Part shown: positions 54,539 through 62,862 of the stretch, one piece after another
How the letters are laid out: every line of letters starts with the position of its first letter
How positions within the stretch are numbered: position 1 is the first letter of the stretch
Assembly (NCBI RefSeq): GCF_002252565.1
Contig: NZ_NPML01000031.1
Location: forward strand, 1-64,000
Origin: Petroclostridium xylanilyticum
Lineage (GTDB): Bacteria > Bacillota > Clostridia > SK-Y3
Reading direction: 5' to 3'
DNA length: 64,000 bases
Notes under the pieces: model-generated
What the model saw: the letters and a program-made list of their open reading frames with translations, nothing else
Told to the model about the DNA's origin: nothing
The model's database searches: none
Position numbers and translations under genes: made by a program

Positions 54539-54694
54539 ATGAGTAGCAAAAAAGAAGAAATAAAAAAGGAAATTGTAGTAATGCAAGACCAGCTTAATAA
54601 ACTAATTGAGAATGAAGACCCTTCTTCGGAAGAAATTTTAGAATTAAGCCAACGGTTGGACGAATTAATTTTTAAGTATATGAAGAGTGCCTAG
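54539..54694 (+). CDS. Spo0E-like sporulation regulatory phosphatase
   Basis: 51 residues, ATG about 13 bases after AAGGAGATGG. Two helices ending in the Spo0E signature LSQRLDELIFKY, in which S-Q-x-L-D is the catalytic motif that removes phosphate from Spo0A~P. Length is typical for this family (50-90). It has its own terminator, so it is a separate gene. It supports a spore-forming host. Confidence 0.88.
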   Translation: MSSKKEEIKKEIVVMQDQLNKLIENEDPSSEEILELSQRLDELIFKYMKSA

Positions 54695-54763
54695 TATAAA
54701 AATATAAAAATATATTCAATTTATGGTAAAGGGATAATAAATATAAAAGAGTAATAAAAGAGC

Positions 54764-54840
54764 CACTAATATGCTACCTTATAAAGTGTAAAATATTTCA
54801 CAAATTTATAAGATAAGATGATATTAGTGTCTTTTTTTAT
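54764..54840 (+). terminator. Terminator after Spo0E-like gene
   Basis: CACTAATAT (54764-54772) pairs with ATATTAGTG (54821-54829), inner CTTATAAA/TTTATAAG, followed by CTTTTTTTAT. Confidence 0.65.
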
Positions 54841-54896
54841 TATTTTTACTTAGTAATTTTTTATATTGAAAATTTGCGTTGAAGTGATGTTTAAAT

Positions 54897-55133
54897 CTAC
54901 AAGTTCAGCAGTGTAAACAATCCGTCGTATATACTGCTAACTACAGGGTTAGTAATATATGATGCAATAGGGGTTGCAATAATAGCTATTAAAATAAATC
55001 GGCTAAATTGTTGCAGCCGATAGAGCTTTTGGCGGTTGCTGTAAGGGACGAAATTAGAGAGAACGTGGTAACCGTCCAGGGGATGAATCGGGAGCAGACC
55101 TGTGTGTCTGCCCTCCACAACCCTCGATATCAC
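54897..55133 (-). pseudogene. Remnant of M50 site-2-type membrane protease
   Basis: 78 residues on the minus strand. LLPIHPLDGYHVLSNFVPYSNRQKLYRLQQ followed by a membrane helix resembles the C-terminal third of M50 proteases (NPxPPLDGxxVL metal-ligand region then a helix), split here over two motif halves. The catalytic HExxH part is missing upstream, where the BON gene now lies. The GTG overlaps the BON stop as GTGA. Probably a truncated leftover, though the overlap means it could be translated. Confidence 0.7.
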
Positions 55134-55786
55134 AATCTCCTAATTTTCAATTGATTACTTACATGCATAACTCCTTCAACATCTGCAGCCAGTTCGATAG
55201 CCAGTTCCATGTCACCCATATTGGAGACATAACCCTTTAAAGTAACTTTTCCGTTGTTTACTTCAGTTTGGATGTCAGGGGTGCTTAAGCGCGTGCCTGA
55301 GAAGACCTGGCTTATTTTGTTTTTTATAGTAGCATCATCGTAATTATGAGTGGATACAATATCAAGATTACTCGCAACGCTTTTGACACCTCTTACACTT
55401 TTTGCTAGTTCAATAGCATGCATTTCATCTGCCAGAGTATTCACATAACCTGTTAAAACAGCACTGCCTCCCGAGACTTTGGAACTGACTCTTTTGAGGC
55501 TTTTGGCATATTTGCTGTGTTTAATAGTTCTATCTATTTCAGCATTAATATGGCTATCACTGATTTCGCCATCCAGAGCGATTGTAAGGTTATTTTCAAT
55601 GTTATGAACTCCGTCCATTCCCTTTACAATTTCTTCTGCGAAAGTTTTTTCGGCCAGCACATCTACAAAACCGGATAAATGAACGAACCCATTTTGGTAT
55701 TCAACATTTATATCCATAGCACTGGCACCCATTTTTTCTTCCAGTTTATCTTTAATTATTTTTGTCATCTTAGCATCTTTATCCAT
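55130..55786 (-). CDS. Triple BON-domain protein
   Basis: 218 residues on the minus strand, with GGAGGT upstream. Three BON repeats (about 5-70, 75-145, 150-218), each with the VHLSGFV / AVLTGYVN / VTLKGYVS core and a helix. BON domains bind phospholipids or carbohydrate-like surfaces. There is no signal peptide or membrane helix, so it is probably cytoplasmic, as in Clostridia with OsmY/BON-like proteins. Function unknown. Confidence 0.9.
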   Translation of the reverse strand: MDKDAKMTKIIKDKLEEKMGASAMDINVEYQNGFVHLSGFVDVLAEKTFAEEIVKGMDGVHNIENNLTIALDGEISDSHINAEIDRTIKHSKYAKSLKRVSSKVSGGSAVLTGYVNTLADEMHAIELAKSVRGVKSVASNLDIVSTHNYDDATIKNKISQVFSGTRLSTPDIQTEVNNGKVTLKGYVSNMGDMELAIELAADVEGVMHVSNQLKIRRL

Positions 55787-55810
55787 ATTCTACCTCCATA
55801 TTATATAAAA

Positions 55811-55998
55811 ATAAGCTCACGGCTTACAGTTCACAACAATAAATCCGAAAATTGAATAAACAGGCTCTTGAATGTAAATAATTTACATAACCGTCCCCAT
55901 GTCGCATTCCTGACCAGTTATGCAAAATCGTTCATGCAATTTTTATATTTTTAATTGATAGTTTACTGTGGATTATGAACAGTGAACTGTTAACTACA
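55811..55998. repeat. Intergenic repeats (GTTCACAG family and REP-like arm)
   Basis: CTCACGGCTTACAGTTCACA (55813-55832) and GTGAACTGTTAACTAC (55982-55997) belong to the GTTCACAGTTAACAG family. AACCGTCCCCATGTCGCA at 55889-55906 is the inverse of 33705-33722. No gene in 55787-56137. Confidence 0.6.
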
Positions 55999-56074
55999 AT
56001 TATCATTTGTACAAGTTAACCAATTTATGCGACTAAATTACTATGCTTTTTATTTGAAAAAAAATAAAAAAATG

Positions 56075-56104
56075 CTGACAACTTCCTAATAAAAACGGTA
56101 TAAT
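56075..56104 (+). promoter_or_regulatory. Promoter of cdaA operon
   Basis: CTGACA (56075-56080), 18-base spacer, TATAAT (56099-56104), about 34 bases before the cdaA start. Confidence 0.55.
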
Positions 56105-56137
56105 TTAATTAAAAGATAGTTTAAGAGGTGCACGGCT

Positions 56138-56986
56138 TTGTTACAGAATGTTTATGAATTCATAATTCATTTTATAAAATTTGTGAAACTAAGCGATATT
56201 GTTGATGTTATGATAGTCGGCTATGTAATTTATAAGGCGATCAAGCTCATCCGGGAGACCAGGGCGGAACAGCTTATAAAAGGTATTGTTATTTTACTTG
56301 TGGTAACCCAGCTTAGTGATTGGTTGAAATTAAATACAATTAATTTCATATTGAGAAACACCATGCAGGTTGGCGTTCTTGCACTTTTGGTTGTATTCCA
56401 GCCGGAGTTAAGGCGCGCGTTGGAGCAAATGGGACGAAGCCGGTTTGGTAATATGTTCAACTTTGAAGAATACAATACCGAGGGTAATATTGCGATGGCA
56501 ATTGAGGAAATTGCAAAAGCTGTACACACTCTTTCACAAAACCGCATTGGAGCACTAATGGTCATAGAGAGAGATACGAAAATTGGCGACATTATCAGGA
56601 CCGGTATCACCATGGATTCATTAATTAGTGCCGAACTATTGGTAAACATATTTATTCCCAACACGCCCTTGCACGATGGGGCTGTAATTATACGGGAAAA
56701 TAAAATAAAGGCAGCTGCATGCTTTTTGCCACTAACCCAAAACCAAAATCTTAGCAAAGAATTGGGAACAAGGCATAGAGCGGCTTTAGGCATTTCAGAA
56801 AATTCAGACGCTGTTGTTATAGTAGTTTCAGAAGAGACGGGGAAAATATCTGTTGCACTGGACGGGGACCTTACCAGGAATCTTACTATTGAGACGTTGA
56901 AGAAAGCACTCAATAAGACACTTCAGACCAATAGAGATAAAAAGAGCAAGAAAAAGCTATTGTCATGGAAGGGGAAAGGCAAGTGA
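56138..56986 (+). CDS. cdaA: Diadenylate cyclase CdaA
   Basis: 282 residues from TTG with AGAGGTG eight bases upstream. Three N-terminal membrane helices precede the DAC domain with the catalytic motifs DGA (LHDGAVIIRENKI) and RHR (GTRHRAALG). It makes c-di-AMP from two ATP at the membrane. The gene overlaps cdaR by four bases (GTGA), and glmM lies downstream, matching the conserved cdaA-cdaR-glmM cluster in Firmicutes, here with two extra genes between. Confidence 0.96.
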   Translation: MLQNVYEFIIHFIKFVKLSDIVDVMIVGYVIYKAIKLIRETRAEQLIKGIVILLVVTQLSDWLKLNTINFILRNTMQVGVLALLVVFQPELRRALEQMGRSRFGNMFNFEEYNTEGNIAMAIEEIAKAVHTLSQNRIGALMVIERDTKIGDIIRTGITMDSLISAELLVNIFIPNTPLHDGAVIIRENKIKAAACFLPLTQNQNLSKELGTRHRAALGISENSDAVVIVVSEETGKISVALDGDLTRNLTIETLKKALNKTLQTNRDKKSKKKLLSWKGKGK

Positions 56987-58278
56987 AAGGAATTTTAAAT
57001 AAAGATATTACCCTGAAAATTATTTCTGGTCTTATTGCTGTTATTTTGTGGCTTTATGTGGTAGACATCCAGAATCCTGAGACTGAAACAACTTTAAAAG
57101 ATATTCCTGTAAATATTATTGGGACTGAAGCAATCGCAGAGTCCGGTTTATTTATTCTCAGCGATTCCAACCAGACAGTTAGTCTAAAGGTCAAGGGACG
57201 AAGGAAGACGCTCGCAGGTCTAAGTGAACAGAGTTTTAAAGCTGTAGCTGATTTGAGAGGGCTTAGCCGGACGGGTGAACATTCTGTTCCGATACAGGTG
57301 GAACCTTCTATTGAAGGGGTTACAATTCTGGAGAAAAAGCCGTACTACGCTACAGTTAAGCTGGATAAAATGATGGAGATACAGAAAACGATTAATGTAA
57401 TAACGAAAGGGGAAGTTAAAGAACCATATGTTGCACTTGATCCTCAAATTACGCCTAATGTTGTTACATTAAGAGGCCCTTCATCTATTATTAGTACAAT
57501 AGGAAGTTTGCGTGTTTCGGTTGACATATCAGGGCAAAATAAAGATATAGTAACGAAACAAAAGTATGAAATATACAATAAGAATGAAGAAAAGATTAAC
57601 AGCAGCTATATCACTAAAGATGTTGAAACGGTCCAAATTGTATATCCTATTTTGAAATCAAAACAGGTTCCGGTTGTACCGCAGTTAGCAGGTTCAGTTG
57701 CTGAAAATTATGTTATTGCAAAGACTGAGGTTTTTCCTAGTACAGTAAAAATTGCAGGTAAAAGTGAAGTAATAGACAGCATATCCCAAATTTTTACCGA
57801 GCCGGTTACTATTAATAGGATTGAAAAAGATGTTGAGGTAGATGTTCCTATCCATGTGACTGAAGGATTAAAGCTAGTTGAGCCGGTGAATACTGTAAAA
57901 ATAAAAATTGATGTAGAAAGACAAATATTACGCACCCTTACAGTGCAAAATATAAGAGTAGATAATGTACCGGAGAATCTAAGTTATAAGTTGATCACAA
58001 AGCAGTTGGAAGTAACACTAAAAGGTATTGAAAGCAACATAAACACCCTCAGAAGCAACGATATATATGCTGCCATTGATATAAAAAATCTAGGGGAAGG
58101 CCAGCACGAAGTGCCCGTTGATATTAAGGTATTTTCAGATGTTCAAGTTGTGGGAAGCCATGTTGTTACCGTAAAGCTATCCAGGCAGGTGGGAGAAGAT
58201 ACAAAGCCTGTAGGCAACAATGACCAAAATACGAATTCTAACACGAATAGTGGCTATAGCAATTCACCGGGAGGCTAA
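56983..58278 (+). CDS. cdaR: CdaR (YbbR-domain) regulator of CdaA
   Basis: 431 residues from GTG at 56983, which gives a GTGA overlap with cdaA and sits after GGAAGGGGAAAGG; an upstream in-frame ATG at 56965 is less likely. One N-terminal membrane helix (SGLIAVILWLYVVDIQ) then four YbbR repeats outside the membrane, ending in an Asn/Ser/Gly-rich tail. It binds and restrains or modulates CdaA. Confidence 0.94.
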   Translation: MKGILNKDITLKIISGLIAVILWLYVVDIQNPETETTLKDIPVNIIGTEAIAESGLFILSDSNQTVSLKVKGRRKTLAGLSEQSFKAVADLRGLSRTGEHSVPIQVEPSIEGVTILEKKPYYATVKLDKMMEIQKTINVITKGEVKEPYVALDPQITPNVVTLRGPSSIISTIGSLRVSVDISGQNKDIVTKQKYEIYNKNEEKINSSYITKDVETVQIVYPILKSKQVPVVPQLAGSVAENYVIAKTEVFPSTVKIAGKSEVIDSISQIFTEPVTINRIEKDVEVDVPIHVTEGLKLVEPVNTVKIKIDVERQILRTLTVQNIRVDNVPENLSYKLITKQLEVTLKGIESNINTLRSNDIYAAIDIKNLGEGQHEVPVDIKVFSDVQVVGSHVVTVKLSRQVGEDTKPVGNNDQNTNSNTNSGYSNSPGG

Positions 58279-58284
58279 TAGTAT

Positions 58285-59886
58285 ATGAGTTTGCAAATTA
58301 ACAATATAAGGTTATCAATTAATGAAGATATCACCTCTTTGAGAGAAATTGCAACAAAGAAACTAAGAGTAGGGGAAAGTGATATAAAAAATCTTCGTAT
58401 TGTGAAAGAGTCGGTAGATGCAAGGCGTAAAGGTAAAATAGACTTTGTATATTCAATTTTAGTTGATTTGTATAAAAATGAGGATAGGATTGTAAAAAAA
58501 CTTGCTGACCATGATGTACGGCTTATAGTTCCACAGCCAGAGCAACCTATCTATCCCGGTACGGAAAAAATATCGGGCAGACCTATTATCATTGGAACAG
58601 GACCGGCAGGATTATTTGCCGGTCTTATTTTAGCTTTAAACGGTTATAAACCTCTTCTTTTGGAAAGAGGTGGTGATGTAGATGAGCGGAGTAAAAAAGT
58701 TCACCATTTCTGGAGGACAAATGAGCTTGACCTTGAATCCAATGTTCAATTTGGAGAAGGAGGAGCCGGGACATTTTCCGATGGTAAGTTAACCACAAGA
58801 ATCAATGATAAAAGGAGCGAGCGGGTTTTAAAGGAACTGGTTGAAGCGGGAGCACCGGATGAAATCCTATATAAAGGCAAGCCGCATATTGGCACCGACC
58901 TCCTGAAGGGTGTTGTTAAAAATATGCGTAATCGGATTATTTCTTTAGGAGGTGAAGTAAGATTTCATTCAAAATTAACCGATATATATTTCTCGAATGG
59001 TATTGTAAAAGGAATTCAAATAAATAATGAAGAGGAGATTTCAACCAATGTAGTTGTGCTGGCAATAGGACACAGTGCGAGAGATACCTATGAGATGCTG
59101 CTTCAAAAAGGGGTTCAAATCATACAAAAGCCGTTTTCAATCGGGGTGCGCATAGAACATCCTCAAAGAACTATTGACTTTGCGCAATATGGAGACTATG
59201 CAGGACATCCGAGATTAAAGGCAGCAGATTATCAATTGGTTTACAAAGGCACGGATAGGGCCTGTTATTCTTTTTGCATGTGTCCCGGTGGTGTGGTGGT
59301 AGCGGCAGTTTCGGAATATAATTCTATTGTAACAAATGGTATGAGTGAATTTGCAAGAGATAGAGAAAATGCAAATAGTGCACTGGTAGTTTCGGTGGGA
59401 CCCAAAGATTTTGGAAGTGCACATCCGCTGGCTGGCGTGGAATTTCAGAGAAAGTGGGAAAGGCTTGCTTTTAAAGTAGGAGGAAATAATTATAGTGCTC
59501 CGGTACAACTGGTAGGGAACTTTTTACAGGGTGTACCGTCAAAGCATATTGGAAATGTGAAGCCCAGTTATACTGGGAATGTAATTCCTGCTGACCTTGC
59601 AAAATGCCTGCCGGAGTATGTGATTAAGACAATGAGGGATGGTCTAAGATATTTCGAAAAAAAGGTAAAGGGGTATTCCGATGCCAATGTAATTATGACA
59701 GGAGTGGAAACCAGAACCTCGGCGCCAATTCGTATATCCAGAGGGGAAACGGGAGAAGCAGTTAACCTATCAGGACTTTTTCCTGCCGGAGAAGGGGCCG
59801 GTTATGCCGGGGGGATTGTAAGTGCAGCAGTGGATGGTATAAGGACAGCGGAGCAAATTATTAAAAAATATGCACCAATCACCTAA
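58285..59886 (+). CDS. FAD-dependent oxidoreductase, COG2509 type
   Basis: 533 residues. N-terminal domain of about 90 residues, then FAD motif IIGTGPAGLFAGLILALNG (about 92-110), the VQFGEGGAGTFSDGKL signature and C-terminal LFPAGEGAGYAGGIVSAAVDG. This uncharacterised flavoprotein family is often found in the cda/glm region of Clostridia. Cytoplasmic, no Fe-S or membrane motif. Only six bases after cdaR, so part of the operon. Confidence 0.9.
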   Translation: MSLQINNIRLSINEDITSLREIATKKLRVGESDIKNLRIVKESVDARRKGKIDFVYSILVDLYKNEDRIVKKLADHDVRLIVPQPEQPIYPGTEKISGRPIIIGTGPAGLFAGLILALNGYKPLLLERGGDVDERSKKVHHFWRTNELDLESNVQFGEGGAGTFSDGKLTTRINDKRSERVLKELVEAGAPDEILYKGKPHIGTDLLKGVVKNMRNRIISLGGEVRFHSKLTDIYFSNGIVKGIQINNEEEISTNVVVLAIGHSARDTYEMLLQKGVQIIQKPFSIGVRIEHPQRTIDFAQYGDYAGHPRLKAADYQLVYKGTDRACYSFCMCPGGVVVAAVSEYNSIVTNGMSEFARDRENANSALVVSVGPKDFGSAHPLAGVEFQRKWERLAFKVGGNNYSAPVQLVGNFLQGVPSKHIGNVKPSYTGNVIPADLAKCLPEYVIKTMRDGLRYFEKKVKGYSDANVIMTGVETRTSAPIRISRGETGEAVNLSGLFPAGEGAGYAGGIVSAAVDGIRTAEQIIKKYAPIT

Positions 59887-59889
59887 CCG

Positions 59890-59976
59890 CTGAGTAAAAT
59901 AGAATTGAGAATAGAGAATTATATTTTTTTTAAACAATTTTTAATTCTCAATTGGCAATTCTCAATTCGTGTTGGG
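59890..59976. repeat. AATTGAGAATT-type inverted repeat
   Basis: GAATTGAGAATAGAGAATTA and TAATTCTCAATTGGCAATTC lie on either side of a TTTTTTTAAA stretch, so they can form a long hairpin in front of the patatin gene. Related units occur at 6895-6938, 12964-12995 and 62434-62590. Confidence 0.6.
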
Positions 59977-59985
59977 GTGGTTTCA

Positions 59986-60963
59986 ATGAAAATAGGGCTT
60001 GCGTTATCAGGCGGAGGTATTAGAGGTGCTGCACATATAGGGGTTTTAAAGGCGCTTGAAGAAGGTGGAGTGCCGGTACATATGATATCAGGTACCAGTG
60101 CCGGAAGTATAGTGGCATCCTTGTATGCATCAGGCTATACGCCGCGGGAGATAGAGGAAATATTTCTAAAATTCGATTCAGGAGTAGCAGACCCTGATTT
60201 TGGTAAGGCTGCACCGTTTCTTGTTGATTTAATACTATTTAAAAGAAGTAAGGCCAGAGAAAGACTAGACCTGGTAGATTTTGATTTTTTAGGGGTAATT
60301 GTTTTCATTGTTAATTGGATTTTAAGACGAAACGCAAAAGTTGACGGTTTTATCAAAGGAAATATAATAGAAAATACAGTAAGAAAGTATTGTTATGATA
60401 AAGAGGTTTATTTAACGAAAGATACCATAATTCCTTTGGCAATTCCGGCAGTAGATATTAATACGGCGCAGACCATCATGTTTGTGTCTAATAAATTTTT
60501 AATGCAAGATACAAAGCATATGATATATATTGATGATGCCTATGTTTGGGAGGCAGTGAGGGCAAGTGCAGCATTTCCGGTAGTGTTCAAACCCAAAATG
60601 TTTCGCGGAAGAAGACTGGTAGATGGCGGAATTACCGATAATGTTCCTGGGGATATTCTAAAGCATATGGGTGCAGATAGGGTGCTTGCAGTGAATTTAG
60701 GCTACTCCGGCTACCCCAGGGAGGAAATAGATAATATTTTTGAAATTGCTGCCCAGTCTATAGACGTTATGGCCTACCAATTATCAAAATTCAAGTTAAG
60801 CGATGTAGATTATGTGTTGAAGCCTGAAATATATGACGTAAAGCTTTTAGAATCCAGCAGAATAAAGGAATGCATAGACCGGGGATATATAGCTGCAAAA
60901 AAAGCTTTGCCGGAAATAAAGAGGAGATTGGGACTGAATAGCATTTATGTTAGAACGAGTTAA
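59986..60963 (+). CDS. Patatin-like phospholipase
   Basis: 325 residues; ATG at 59986 is preceded by GGGGTGG, and the in-frame upstream ATG would read through the repeat. Begins MKIGLALSGGGIRGAAHIGVL (split motif of oxyanion hole GGGIRG), nucleophile GTSAGS (about 38) and catalytic Asp in VDGGITDN. A soluble lipid acyl hydrolase of the RssA/YlbK type. Location between cda and glm genes is typical; substrate unknown. Confidence 0.93.
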   Translation: MKIGLALSGGGIRGAAHIGVLKALEEGGVPVHMISGTSAGSIVASLYASGYTPREIEEIFLKFDSGVADPDFGKAAPFLVDLILFKRSKARERLDLVDFDFLGVIVFIVNWILRRNAKVDGFIKGNIIENTVRKYCYDKEVYLTKDTIIPLAIPAVDINTAQTIMFVSNKFLMQDTKHMIYIDDAYVWEAVRASAAFPVVFKPKMFRGRRLVDGGITDNVPGDILKHMGADRVLAVNLGYSGYPREEIDNIFEIAAQSIDVMAYQLSKFKLSDVDYVLKPEIYDVKLLESSRIKECIDRGYIAAKKALPEIKRRLGLNSIYVRTS

Positions 60964-61006
60964 AGTTTGTTAAAGTTTATTGTGAATAATTCTACAAACA
61001 TACCAG

Positions 61007-61034
61007 TTGAGTATTTAAATAAAAGTGATATAAT
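61007..61034 (+). promoter_or_regulatory. Promoter of glmM
   Basis: TTGAGT (61007-61012), 16-base spacer, TATAAT (61029-61034), about 45 bases before the glmM start. Confidence 0.6.
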
Positions 61035-61081
61035 AGATTAGGATTGAGATTGAGTACTATATGGAAGGAGTACATAAATAA

Positions 61082-62431
61082 ATGGGTAGATTATTTGGAA
61101 CCGATGGAGTCAGGGGAGTGGCCAACACTGAGCTTACACCAGAGCTTGCGTTTAAAGTGGGGCAGGCAGGCGCATATGTATTGACTGAAGAGACCCATCA
61201 TAGACCTAAAATATTGGTAGGAAAAGACACGCGCATTTCAGGAGATATGCTGGAGGCTGCTTTAATTGCAGGAATATGTTCTGTAGGTGCAGAGGCTATT
61301 TCTATAGGGGTGGTACCTACACCTGCGGTAGCATATTTAACAAGGCTGTATAATGCTGATGCAGGAGTAGTGATATCTGCTTCTCATAATCCGGTAGAGT
61401 ATAACGGAATCAAATATTTTAATAATAAAGGTTATAAATTAAGTGATGCTATTGAAGAAAGAATAGAGGCTATTATTCTTGATAACGCAGAGGAAATACC
61501 TGCGCCTGTAGGTGCTGAAATCGGGCATAAAACAGAAAATGAAAATGCATTGGATGATTATGTTAAGTTTATAAAAAGTACTATAGACTGTAACTTAGAA
61601 GGACTGAAAATTGCAATAGATTGCGCAAATGGAGCTTCCTACGAATCTGCCCCTATTGCTCTTTTTGAACTGGGTGCCGAAGTAAGCGTAATTAACAATG
61701 AACCGGATGGCACTAACATTAATTTAAACTGTGGATCTACTCATATAGAGCAGTTGCAGAAGTTTGTAATAGAATCCAGTGCTGATGTCGGACTTGCTTT
61801 TGATGGAGATGCAGATAGAGTGCTGGCCATAGACGAAAAAGGGAATTTGGTAGATGGTGACCAAATTATGGCGATCTGTGCTCTAGATCTTATGGAACAA
61901 GGCAAATTAAAAGATAATACACTTGTTACGACTGTAATGAGTAACCTAGGCTTGTTCATTATGGCTAAAGAAAAAGGCCTAAAAGTTGTACAGACGAAAG
62001 TTGGAGATAGATATGTGCTGGAGGAAATGCTTGATAAGGGGTATGTTCTAGGTGGAGAACAATCAGGGCATATCATTTTTCTGCAGCATAATACGACGGG
62101 AGATGGAATGATTACTGCTCTTCAACTGTTATCCGTACTTAAGAAATCCGGCAAAAAGCTATCTGAGCTTGCATCGGTGATGCAGGTATTGCCACAGGTA
62201 TTAGTTAATGCTAAAGTAAGTAATGAAAAGAAAAATACATATATGGAAGATGAAATTATAGCAAAGGCCATAAAGAGCCTTGAGGACACCTTTGCAGGCA
62301 ACGGCAGAGTACTGATAAGGCCCTCAGGAACCGAACCACTGGTACGTGTAATGATTGAAGGACAAGATAAAAATTTCCTACAGGAGAAAGCTGAAGAATT
62401 GGCAAGGTTAATAGAAGAAAGACTGAAATAG
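61082..62431 (+). CDS. glmM: Phosphoglucosamine mutase
   Basis: 449 residues, normal length. Starts [18 protein letters not shown]; active-site Ser in [11 protein letters not shown] (about 100), metal-binding DGDADR (about 240), substrate loop GGEQSGHI and phosphate-binding [11 protein letters not shown]. Converts glucosamine 6-phosphate to glucosamine 1-phosphate for peptidoglycan. In related bacteria GlmM and CdaA interact, consistent with their closeness here. Confidence 0.97.
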   Translation: MGRLFGTDGVRGVANTELTPELAFKVGQAGAYVLTEETHHRPKILVGKDTRISGDMLEAALIAGICSVGAEAISIGVVPTPAVAYLTRLYNADAGVVISASHNPVEYNGIKYFNNKGYKLSDAIEERIEAIILDNAEEIPAPVGAEIGHKTENENALDDYVKFIKSTIDCNLEGLKIAIDCANGASYESAPIALFELGAEVSVINNEPDGTNINLNCGSTHIEQLQKFVIESSADVGLAFDGDADRVLAIDEKGNLVDGDQIMAICALDLMEQGKLKDNTLVTTVMSNLGLFIMAKEKGLKVVQTKVGDRYVLEEMLDKGYVLGGEQSGHIIFLQHNTTGDGMITALQLLSVLKKSGKKLSELASVMQVLPQVLVNAKVSNEKKNTYMEDEIIAKAIKSLEDTFAGNGRVLIRPSGTEPLVRVMIEGQDKNFLQEKAEELARLIEERLK

Positions 62432-62433
62432 AG

Positions 62434-62665
62434 TTGAGAATGGAAGATTGATAATTGAGAATTAATATACAATTAAAATTAGCAGTATAATTTCAACATT
62501 TATAATAGTTATGACAGGGAATTTGATTTTAGAGGCTTTAAAATTATAAGCTTGTACTTATTAATAATTGTCAATTCTCAATTATCAATTAATTTTTGGG
62601 GGGTGAGGCCATTGGGAAGATGACAGGGGACATTTCTTATGAGAAGAGATGTGACCCCTCAATAA
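62434..62665. repeat. AATTGAGAATT repeats and REP-like hairpin
   Basis: AATTGAGAATTAATATACAA (62454-62473) and TGTCAATTCTCAATTATCAA (62568-62587) are inverted. GGGGACATTTCTT (62627-62639) and AAGAGATGTGACCCC (62644-62658) form a REP-like hairpin. This fills the space between glmM and the ribozyme. Confidence 0.6.
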
Positions 62666-62671
62666 TCGAAA

Positions 62672-62812
62672 ATAAAAGCGCCTGGGCTGTATAATATACA
62701 GTTGACGAGGATGAGGTTTATCGGATTTTCGGCGGATGCCTCACGGTGACATACCACCGATAAAGGTCTTACAAACCCGCAAGCGATTGCGGTCCAAAAG
62801 AGGCCGGGTATG
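62672..62812 (+). promoter_or_regulatory. glmS ribozyme (glucosamine-6-phosphate sensing)
   Basis: AGCGCCTGGGCT starts the core; self-cleavage is expected between A62677 and G62678. Conserved segments AGTTGACGAGGATGAGGTT, TCGGCGGATGCCTC and ACAAACCCGCAAG follow in the right order, ending near AGGCCGGGT. On binding glucosamine 6-phosphate the RNA cuts itself and the glmS mRNA is degraded, giving feedback control of amino-sugar synthesis. Confidence 0.96.
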
Positions 62813-62862
62813 AATAGGATGAAAATAGAAAAATATACTATTCATTAATGGAGGTTTCAAGT

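Noticed and set aside
55890-56040. Small gene between BON and cdaA genes
   Set aside because: Only repeat arms and AT-rich sequence; no frame with a ribosome site.
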